DNA of 64,000 bases, from assembly GCA_016110215.1 (NCBI GenBank), contig JADWQD010000011.1, positions 62,001-126,000 of the forward strand. The letters are read 5' to 3'. The notes below the pieces were generated by a model. The model worked only from the letters and a program-made list of their open reading frames with translations, made no database searches and was not told where the DNA came from. Below are positions 56,541 to 64,000 of the stretch, piece after piece. The stretch's first letter is position 1. The number at the start of each line of letters is the position of its first letter. The DNA comes from Capronia americana. Its lineage: Eukaryota > Ascomycota > Eurotiomycetes > Chaetothyriales > Herpotrichiellaceae. Made by a program: the position numbers and the translations under genes.

Positions 56541-57167
56541 GTTTGAACCTTCCGCGCCAGTACCGGGATGGCGTCAATCATGGCGTCAATCTCAACTCTA
56601 TGCTGGATTGCAGAGAATGCGGACTTCGAACCCTCGATGACTTACTTTGCTCTGCAGGCAAGACGGAACGAGGATGCATAGATGGAAGGCGCGTGCGGAG
56701 CGTCTATGGCACCATGACCGACCGTGACGGATAGGTTTACGATGGATGGAACGTGGAATGTGTCATGCATAGCGAATGGAAAACGATTGTCTCTTTTCGG
56801 GCGTTGGAAGACGGGCGAGGCGGAGCAAGGATAGATAGTCTTAGGAACTGAAGATGCCCTGTTCTAGCTTGGCAAGCGTGGTTTTGCTTGGACGAGGTGT
56901 GAACCTCTGCGTTCAGCGCCGGACTAGACGGAAGCAATCTCATCGAGCCAAGATTAACGAGAAAAGATACCATATCTCAGCAAGAAACATGGTAGCAGTA
57001 CTCCGTATTCCGAAGAGATCGAGGGACCAGCAAAGTTACCGAGCGGTTGCCAGCAAATCCCGATTTCTGACGGTGTTACTTTTTAGGACACCGTCCCCGC
57101 CGTTTTGCGGGCGTCCTGTGATCAAAGGCACTCGGCCCATGGATGGGAAGAGTTACGCACGAAGACA

Positions 57168-57173
57168 CCGAGG
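57168..57173 (-). promoter_or_regulatory. CCTCGG motif (FarA/FarB-like), copy 1
   Basis: CCGAGG on the plus strand (CCTCGG on the minus strand) about 385 bp upstream of the thiolase start. In Aspergillus nidulans the fatty-acid-responsive regulators FarA and FarB act through a CCTCGG core; use here is inferred from the neighbouring gene. Confidence 0.4.
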
Positions 57174-57361
57174 AAGGCCTTCCCGAGCCCGTAATACCGA
57201 GTAATTTGTGATCACTTCCACCGGATGGAAGCCAGGGAGGTAAAGCGGCAACGACGAGATCTCGTCCACCGGTGTCTGGGCCAATCGAGCGTCTCGTCGC
57301 CAGCCGTCTCAGCCAATGGCGTGAGACGCTGTCCGCCCCGCCTCACCCGCAACGCAAGATG

Positions 57362-57367
57362 CCGAGG
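57362..57367 (-). promoter_or_regulatory. CCTCGG motif (FarA/FarB-like), copy 2
   Basis: A second CCGAGG about 190 bp upstream of the thiolase start. Two copies in one short promoter are more than expected for a 6-mer, but a single such site could be chance. Confidence 0.4.
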
Positions 57368-57555
57368 TAAATCTGGAGTCGGCGATAATTTAGCGGACTT
57401 GAATATGAAGGAGACGATCAGCTGCGGCCGCCATTTCAATTGCTCTGCTCTGCTCTACTCCTCACTTCACTTTCCCTCACTGACATACGTTGCTCCATCT
57501 TGTTCTTGTTGAATAGCACCGTCACAGGAGGACTGAGCATATACACACCGACAAA

Positions 57556-59009
57556 ATGGCCACACAAAGACTAGCCTCCGTCTTCTCGCACCTCTCGTCA
57601 TCGAAGACCGGTGTCTCTGCCATGTAAGCCAGCTCTGAACCAGTCGCTCCACGACAAGCTCTGCCATGGCAGTCACATTTTACTGACACTCGACCCGCAA
57701 CAGCACCCAAAAGAACCCAGATGACATTGTCATTACCCTCGCCATCCGAACACCTCTGGCAAAGGGCAAGAAAGGCGGCTTCAAAGACACCAGCCTCGAC
57801 TATATCATCTGGGCACTCCTAAAGGAAGTTGTCAAGAAGAGCAAGCTCGACCCCTCGCTCGTCGAGGATATCTGTCTGGGAAATGTAGGTCTTACATAGC
57901 TTTCTCTTCCAATGTTCCATGGCTGACGGATCATTAAGGTCGGCGATACCCGAGCAGCATACAAAGTCCGGGCCGCCTCACTCGCAGCCGGCTTTCCCCA
58001 CACGACAGGCGGCAGCTCCGTCAACCGATTCTGCTCCTCCGGCCTCAAAGCCGTTCAGGACATTGCGAACCAGATTTCCAACGGCAGCATTGACATCGGG
58101 CTCGCGCTCGGCGGCGAATCAATGAGCAGCGCCGGCGATCGCGAGCTTCCTTTTAGCCCTGAAGTGATGGCGAATCAAGAGGCGGCAGACTGCCAGCAAC
58201 CCATGATCCAGACGAGCGAGAATGTCGGGAATGATTTCAACATCACCAGACGCATGCAAGACGAGTATGCGTGCGAGAGCTTTCGACGAGCCGAGGTGGC
58301 ACAGAAGGCCGGCTGGTTCGACGATGAGATCGTCCCGATTACGACAAAGGTTAAGGATGCGGAGGGGAATTTGAAAGAAGTGACACTCACCAAGGATGAA
58401 GGGCCACGATATGGCACTACCTTGGAGAGCCTGTTGAAGATCCGACCTGCCCTGCCACAGTTTGGCGACAAGACAACCGGCGGTAACGCCAGCCAAGTCA
58501 CCGATGGCGGTAAGTCCACTTTCCCCGCTTTCTCGCTTTCATTCTCTTCCAATCCTGCAGCTACTAATCTCGATTGTGCAGCCGCCGCCATCCTCCTCAT
58601 GAAACGCTCCAAAGCTCTCGAGCTCGGCCAACCGATCCTCGCGAAGTTCGTCGGCGCCACCGTCGCCGGTGTGCCGCCTCGGATAATGGGCATTGGCCCC
58701 ACCGCCGCAATCCCCAAGCTCTTGTCAAAGTACTCACTGACGAAGGACGACATTGATATCTTCGAGATCAACGAGGCGTTTGCCTCCATGGCCGTCTACT
58801 GCCTGAATACCCTTGGCCTGGAGCACGAGAAGATGAACCCCCGTGGTGGTGCGATCGCGCTGGGCCATCCTTTGGGAGCCACCGGCGCGAGACAGATCTG
58901 TACGATCCTGAGCGAGGCGCGACGCACGAAGAAGAAGGTCCTCGTGACAAGTATGTGTATCGGCACAGGGCAGGGCATGGCCGGCTTGTTTGTCAATGAG
59001 CAGCTGTAG
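57556..59009 (+). CDS. peroxisomal 3-ketoacyl-CoA thiolase
   Basis: Four exons (57556-57623, 57704-57884, 57939-58509, 58582-59009) give 415 aa. The N-terminus MATQRLASVFSHL contains RL-x5-HL, an exact PTS2 peroxisomal import signal. The thiolase active site is complete: the nucleophilic Cys in SVNRFCSSGLKAVQ, the catalytic His in GGAIALGHPLGATGARQ, and the second Cys in VLVTSMCIGTGQGMAG. IFEINEAFASMAVYC is another conserved block. The enzyme carries out the last, thiolytic step of peroxisomal fatty acid beta-oxidation. A PTS2 rather than PTS1 signal (the C-terminus is NEQL) matches fungal Pot1/Kat1 proteins. Regulation by fatty acids is suggested by two CCTCGG motifs upstream. Confidence 0.95.
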
Positions 59010-59794
59010 GTAGGGCCGGTGGGATATGGTCCGTCCTTGAATGTGAATATGATGCATTATTTTCGGGCTGGGCGTCTCTCTGCCTGTCACTTCTACTGTA
59101 AAAGCATGTAGCTGGCATAGAATGAACGTCCCAAAATGGATTTTGATCGCGGCTTTCCTTCGACTTGGCGACCAAAGCAAGACAAGTAGAATCTACGTGG
59201 GGCTGCACGGAGTATGTTTGAATCATTCGTACCGAGTATACCGTGAGGCTTAGTACTAGCTAATGTACAGTATATGGGTCAAGGCCACGCACACTGTTGG
59301 TCATACTACATCCTAAACCATCTCCACGTCTCCCGGCCAGTCGGGGACGGGGACGGGGGCGGGGACGTACGTGGATGCAGGCCGGGGAGGAAGCCAGCAC
59401 CTTCGCCCATCATCTGCCGTGCTTGAGGTTAGCGGAATGCCATTTGAGCCTCCTGGCAGGATGTGCTCTTTGCCAAGTGTCTCTCTACCTATGTACCCTA
59501 GTCGAGCCTCTTTACAACTATCAATAGGTGAACTTTTTACTAGGTATTCACCCCCCATTCAAGCCTTCAACAGTTATCAAGACGTGAACTTTCTATGTAC
59601 CCCAGTCAAGCCTTTCACAGTTATCAAAACGTCAACGAAGGATGCTCTCTTCTCGAGTCTAAGGGTTATCAAAACGTGAACAAAGGATAACCTCTACTCG
59701 AGTCTAAGATCCTATCAGCTGTACTCTATTCTCCCCTTTCGACTTCCACGTCCGTCGCCTTTCTCGGCAATCATTTATTTGTTCCGTTTCCACA
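59010..59794. other. intergenic with degenerate tandem repeat
   Basis: It holds the thiolase 3' flank and the promoter of the decarboxylase-like gene. The repeat at 59490-59712 is listed separately. A Gly-Thr-rich GGGGAC run lies at about 59343-59370. Confidence 0.5.
59490..59712 (+). repeat. imperfect tandem repeat, about four units
   Basis: Four degenerate units share a core close to AGTTATCAAAACGTGAAC. The first three units are preceded by AGTCAAGCCT-like sequence, and the last two end in ACTCGAGTCTAAG-like sequence. Each core contains TTATC (GATA in reverse). The block ends about 80 bp before the start codon of the decarboxylase-like gene, so it may serve as a promoter element or as the leader. 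Confidence 0.7.
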
Positions 59795-60793
59795 ATGGCT
59801 CCCATCAAATGCAACTTTGCCTCGGCACTTTACGACCGCATGGTGCCTCTTGCCGTAGGCGAAGTCCAGCCAGCGGGCCTTGACGTGAATTTCATCGACG
59901 TCCACCATCCCCGAGACATCTTCGACCGCATGATCGCGAACCAGGAGTTCGACGCCTCGGAGCTTTCCAGCTCGGAATACATCACCCGTCACGTGGCAGG
60001 CGACCGATCCTTCGTCGCACTGCCTGTGTTCCCATCCCGAGTCTTCCGTCACGGCTTTATCGTCGTGAACAAGGAGCGGATAAAGGAGCCGAAGGACCTC
60101 AATGGCAAGCGGATAGGCGTGCAGCTGTACACCATGACTGCTGCTGTCTGGATCCGAGGCGTACTCCAGCATGAATACGGCATTGACTTGTCGTCAATCG
60201 AGTGGGTTGAAGGAAAGATGGAAGGGCCAGGCTCGCATGGCAAACCGTCGGCTCTGAAGCCCTTGAAACCGATCAAAATCACGCAGAACACCAACCCCAC
60301 GAAATCGCTGTCCGATCTCCTCGAGTCGGGCGACATCGACGCAACGCTTGGGGCTGATATTCCAGCCTGCCTGGGTAAAGCGGCCCACATTGACCGACTT
60401 TTCCCGGACTTCAAGAGCGTGGAGATGGATTATTACAGGCGCACGGGTATCTTTCCCATCATGCACCTGGTGTCCATGCGGCGTGAGTATTACGAGCAGA
60501 ACAGGTTCGCGGCATCGGCCTTGTTTCAGGGGCTGAACGACAGTAAAGAACTGGCGAGGAAAAGGATGGAGAGTACCGGTGCGTTGAGGTACATGCTGCC
60601 GTGGCTGCCTCGGGAGCTTGACGAGATACGCGAGGTGTTTGGGGAAGATTGCTGGCCGTATGGGGTCGAGGAAAATCGCAAGACTCTGGAGGCCCTGGTG
60701 CAGTATCTGTACGATCAGGCCATGATCGAGAGGATTGTGCCCATTGAGGAGTTGTTTGCGCCGGTGAGAAAGATTAATTTCAGGATAGGGTGA
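59795..60793 (+). CDS. 4,5-dihydroxyphthalate decarboxylase-like protein (periplasmic-binding-protein fold)
   Basis: An intron-less gene of 332 aa. It begins IKCNFASALYDRMVPLAVGE and continues VNFIDVHHPRDIFDRMIANQ, FDASELSSSEYITRH and FIVVNKERIKEPKDLNGKRI, the pattern of bacterial 4,5-dihydroxyphthalate decarboxylases (Pht5) and related type 2 binding-protein-fold enzymes. DLLESGDIDATLGADIPACL and FPDFKSVEMDYYRRTGIFPI follow in the same order. The bacterial enzymes decarboxylate 4,5-dihydroxyphthalate to protocatechuate; fungal members are scattered, and their substrate may differ. No signal peptide is present, so it acts in the cytosol. The lack of introns and bacterial resemblance suggest horizontal transfer, an inference not tested here. 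An MFS transporter follows in the same orientation, 731 bp away. Confidence 0.75.
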   Translation: MAPIKCNFASALYDRMVPLAVGEVQPAGLDVNFIDVHHPRDIFDRMIANQEFDASELSSSEYITRHVAGDRSFVALPVFPSRVFRHGFIVVNKERIKEPKDLNGKRIGVQLYTMTAAVWIRGVLQHEYGIDLSSIEWVEGKMEGPGSHGKPSALKPLKPIKITQNTNPTKSLSDLLESGDIDATLGADIPACLGKAAHIDRLFPDFKSVEMDYYRRTGIFPIMHLVSMRREYYEQNRFAASALFQGLNDSKELARKRMESTGALRYMLPWLPRELDEIREVFGEDCWPYGVEENRKTLEALVQYLYDQAMIERIVPIEELFAPVRKINFRIG

Positions 60794-61524
60794 GGAGAAA
60801 CATACCGAAAGTGCGATTCAATATAGGCGCAGTTGAAAATCATTTCGCTCGCGCGGCTAGTAATTATCTAGGTGGTTGGTTCACATCGTTATGGAGGCCG
60901 CAAGAAGTGCCAACCAGGTAGCTTTATATACGGTGGAGTGGTGGTGCGTGCGCCCCTTTCCCTACTACGGGGGAGTACTTTCTCGGACGGAGTCGTGTCT
61001 CCGAAGCTGAAGCTCGATCTCGCCCAACATGTCTCCGGATTCTGCACCCCGGACCACGTGCCGTATGACCCATGATGGATGCGCAAGTCGCCAGCGGGGC
61101 AACAGTATCTGATAAGCCGGGGAAGTTGTGGACTTTCGCTCGAGACCCTCACCGTCCTTGCTCCCCGCGACGACCGGGCGAACTCCGACAACCCGGCAAC
61201 CCACGAGGGTATGGCTCGAGTTGACCGAGACATTATCCCGTCTGGAATGGCTGGCTCTTGATCTTCGCTTCTCTAGCTCGTGTGTCCAGCAAGCATCATC
61301 GTCAGGCTAACCTGCTGACAAGCTGCTATTAGAGCTCGACCACCCCCATGTCCTGGTGGCAAGGGAATCCCTTGATAAATGACACCAAGGGCTCCTTTTG
61401 CCAGTGGCTCCTGGACCCTCCGTGTCTGGCACGTTGAAGTGCTTCCTCCACCTGGACATCATCTCCCCATTTATCTCTCAACAACGGCGTTCGCTCGCAA
61501 CTGTGTTTGATCGTGTCCACCATA
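60794..61524. other. intergenic between decarboxylase-like and MFS genes
   Basis: It holds the promoter of the MFS gene. Only short frames of about 60-115 codons are present, without domain content. Confidence 0.4.
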
Positions 61525-63369
61525 ATGGCCACAGGGTTTGTTGAGTTCGGGAAGGCTGGGTATGTCTCCTCGCATCTCGAGGACGGCGCCGACATCGAGA
61601 TCAAGAACGAACAACCTCAGCTGAAGCTTGATGAGCACGGCCTTCCCCTTGTGCCACAACCCAGCGACCACAAAGATGATCCTCTTGTACGTCTGAATAT
61701 GTGTGTTTCTTCGAATCGAAGTCTGGTTTCTGACAGAGTGCTATGCCAATTCCAGAACTGGCCAAAGTGGTACAAATACTATGTCCTGACGCTGCTGTGT
61801 CTGCTCGCTTTCTGCGTCCAATGTGGGTATCTCTTGGAAGTCTGCTGCCTATAGTAGATTCTGACGATTGACAGTTGGCGCCGGCATGGTTCCTGCGGCA
61901 TTCGGTGTCATCGCGAAGGAGTTTGGGGTTACGCACCAGCAGGCGAGCTATTTGACAACCTCATATACCCTTCTTGGTGGCGTCACTCCGCTACTGTTGA
62001 CGCCCTACGTCAACTTGTACGGCCGGAGACCAGCATATCTGGTGAGAAGCACTCTGAGTCCTCACGTATCGACCGGTGTCTCTGACGGACGTTGCAGATC
62101 TTCACCTTGATCGCGATTGGCGCGAATGTTGGCTCTGGATATGCGTCTACCTATGCTCGAGAAATCGTTACTCGCTGCTTTGTTGGCGTCGGGGCTAGTG
62201 TCGCACTGGCTATTGGAGGTGCCACTGCAAGTCTCCCATATTTGCAGTGTTGCTTATTTCGGTGCTGACACGGTCCAGATCTGCGATATGTTCTTCCAAG
62301 GTGAACGTGGGAAATACATAGGCTTCTATGCTCTCGCTATTACCAATGGGGTATGTGAATTGTTTCCAACGAAGCCAGAAGTGTCTCCTTCCGCTGACAG
62401 GATCATTAGCCGCACTTTGGTCCAATTGCAGGTGGTTATATCGCCTTGAATCTAGGATGGAGGTGGATCTTCTTCGTACGATCTTTGAGCCCGTTTCCTT
62501 ATCTTATGTCGAACACTAACCCTTCTCAGATCAATGCCATAATCTTCGGCGGTGTTCTTGCGATCTTCATCGTCTCATTCCCAGAGACACTCTTCTCCCG
62601 GGAGGACTTCAGCAAACTCGAAAACCAAACATACTGGCACAAAATGGCATTCCGTGGAAAGGTCCTGGACCGCAAGCTGACCCTTTCGGACTTTTCCAAC
62701 AACTTCAAGATGCTTCAATATGTAGCGGTCACCCTTCCCTGCATCTACTACATGACGACCAACACTTACGGCTCGATTGTCTTCGTGTTGACTGCATCGT
62801 CGATCACTGAGCGTCTGTACGATTTCAATACCGCGCAGAATGGCCTTCTCCTCGGCATTCCTCTAACGCTCGGCTGCTTGATCGGAGAGGCATGCACTGG
62901 ATGGATCTCCGACGTTTTGATCAACCGCTACGCCCAACGACATGACGGGTACAGAAAGCCCGAGGCTCGCCTGTACCTTTGTTTTCTTGGCCTGTTGCTG
63001 CCTGCTGGACTGATAATCCACGGCGTCTGCGTGTCCAACGAAACACCGTGGATCGGCCTTGCTGTCGGCATGACGGTTGCCAGTGTCGGGGTGCAGGCCG
63101 GCACAACGCTAACATACGCCTACTGCACTGATTGCTATAAACCCCAAGCTGCAGAGGTGTCGACGATCATCAACCTATTCCGTCAGATCTTTGCATTCAC
63201 GATTGGCTTCTACGCCTTACCGTTCGGCGAGGGTGCAGGATTCGATGCCGCCTGGGGGACTTTTGCGGCCATCAACGTCGTCACCTGGTCTTCGCTGCTC
63301 TTGCTGATCTGGAAGGGTGAAAAGATTCGGAAATGGCAAGGTATTCCCAATCTGCACAAGGACTTGTGA
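61525..63369 (+). CDS. MFS transporter, DHA1-like
   Basis: Seven exons (61525-61686, 61756-61822, 61875-62041, 62098-62226, 62279-62350, 62410-62475, 62530-63369) give 500 aa. Two phrases are diagnostic: QQASYLTTSYTLLGGVTPLL followed by PYVNLYGRRPAYL (motif A), and FVGVGASVALAIGGATICDM followed by GERGKYIGFYALAITNGPHF (motif C region). LGWRWIFF precedes the central loop. Twelve membrane segments are expected. Intron 4 begins with GC (ACT|GCAAGT) and ends GTCCAG; only this junction keeps GGAT-ICDMFF in frame, so it is a GC-AG intron. The substrate is unknown. Its position after the dihydroxyphthalate-decarboxylase-like gene suggests transport of an aromatic acid, but this is inference. Confidence 0.88.
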
Positions 63370-64000
63370 GATATGAGCTTCGTTGCGAGCTACCGGTAGT
63401 TCAATGTCTCTTGATGGGGTGTTGGTATGAACGGCCTGATTAACATTGCGTGTCTTTAAAGTGAGGGAGAGCGGAGGAGTACACGCAGTAAATACAGCAC
63501 TGCAAAGTACAGAACAGAGAAAAGTGGTCAGGTACGTAGTCGGAAACAGAAGTATTTGTATCTCGACAGGACCAGACCAGACCAGACTAATGGTGTTCCA
63601 AATGGATGGTACTCGCAATGGTTTCTATTCCCTGCCCTCTCACCTCACTCACCTGATGCAACCACAGCCCCCATTCACCGAACAGGATCGTCCGTCATTT
63701 CACCTGATCATTGTGGCTTGCCAGAGTGGATGTGCTATAGGTGTGCCTGAGATTGCATTCGGGGAAGGAGCCTATCCCATCGCCTGTCTATCTATCTGTC
63801 TATCTCCGTGTGTGTATGTCTGTATCTATGCATGCCTGTGACGTGACATGCCCCTTTCCACACGCCGCTAGGTACCTATTGCAACTGGCCGGCGATGATG
63901 ATCCTAGGCATGCTACCAGCGGCAGTTCGGTACCTCTTAAGTTATTACTCTTACCAACACCGACGCCAACACCAACGCGTCAACCAAGGTGTTTCTTTCC
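63370..64000. other. right-edge intergenic stretch
   Basis: Short frames only. A run of CTGTCTATCTATCTGTCTATCT-like microsatellite lies around 63784-63830. No gene is supported up to the window end. Confidence 0.4.

Larger units (their letters stand above)
56541..57555. other. intergenic before thiolase
   Basis: It includes a TACTCCGTA 9-mer at 56999, two CCGAGG motifs and two CCAAT boxes (57281-57285 and 57313-57317). The last 400 bp are the thiolase promoter. No gene is supported. Confidence 0.45.

Noticed and set aside
1..64000. Transposons, CRISPR arrays, viral insertions or toxin genes
   Set aside because: No transposase, reverse transcriptase, terminal repeat pair or viral-type protein was recognised, and CRISPR is not expected in a eukaryotic nuclear sequence.

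Overview
This window looks like nuclear DNA of a filamentous ascomycete (Pezizomycotina, perhaps Eurotiomycetes; the class is an inference). The evidence is compact genes on both strands with many 44-230 nt introns carrying CTAAC/CTGAC-like branch points, together with fungal-only proteins: a class VI-like chitin synthase, DASH subunit Ask1, a Clr5-domain protein, a Zn2Cys6 regulator and homocitrate synthase of the alpha-aminoadipate lysine pathway. I rebuilt exon structures by hand from splice signals and reading frame. About 59 introns were placed, and every completed model stays in frame to its stop.

Left part (1-20 kb): dynactin p25 (-), a Dal5-like MFS transporter (+), an isolated tRNA-Arg(ACG) (-), a DHA1 MFS transporter (-), a ketopantoate-reductase-like enzyme (+) that converges with an alpha/beta hydrolase (-), an unrecognised spliced gene (+), homocitrate synthase (+) and sphingosine-1-phosphate lyase (+). 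A 7-bp tandem repeat next to a 98-N assembly gap closes this block.

Middle part (20-43 kb): a membrane-anchored pepsin-fold protein that seems to lack both catalytic aspartates (-), an SRP40/Nopp140-like nucleolar protein (+), a secreted histidine acid phosphatase/phytase (+), a probable OB-fold protein (+), mannose-1-phosphate guanylyltransferase (+), a Clr5-domain protein (-), DASH Ask1 (-), an unrecognised membrane-anchored protein (+) and a chitin synthase (+). This part is mostly housekeeping, cell wall and chromosome segregation.

Accessory block (43.9-53.6 kb): an MFS C-terminal remnant, then cytochrome P450 (-), glutathione S-transferase-like (+), DHA1 MFS exporter (-) and a Zn2Cys6 regulator (+) in alternating orientation with shared promoters. 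This is the classic content of a detoxification or small specialised-metabolism cluster. The regulator/exporter promoter holds two copies of a CGGAG-N6-CTCCG inverted repeat (CGG-N10-CCG), a plausible site for the cluster's own regulator.

Right part (54-64 kb): an Hsp110/Sse-type chaperone (+), a peroxisomal 3-ketoacyl-CoA thiolase with a PTS2 signal and two CCTCGG promoter motifs (+), a 4,5-dihydroxyphthalate-decarboxylase-like protein (+) preceded by a degenerate tandem repeat, and another MFS transporter (+).

The most unusual observations are three GC-AG introns, micro-exons in the GDP-mannose gene, the apparent pseudo-protease, the P450/GST/MFS/regulator module with its paired inverted repeats, and a dispersed 9-mer TACTCCGTA. 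Nothing here clearly amounts to an entirely new kind of system.
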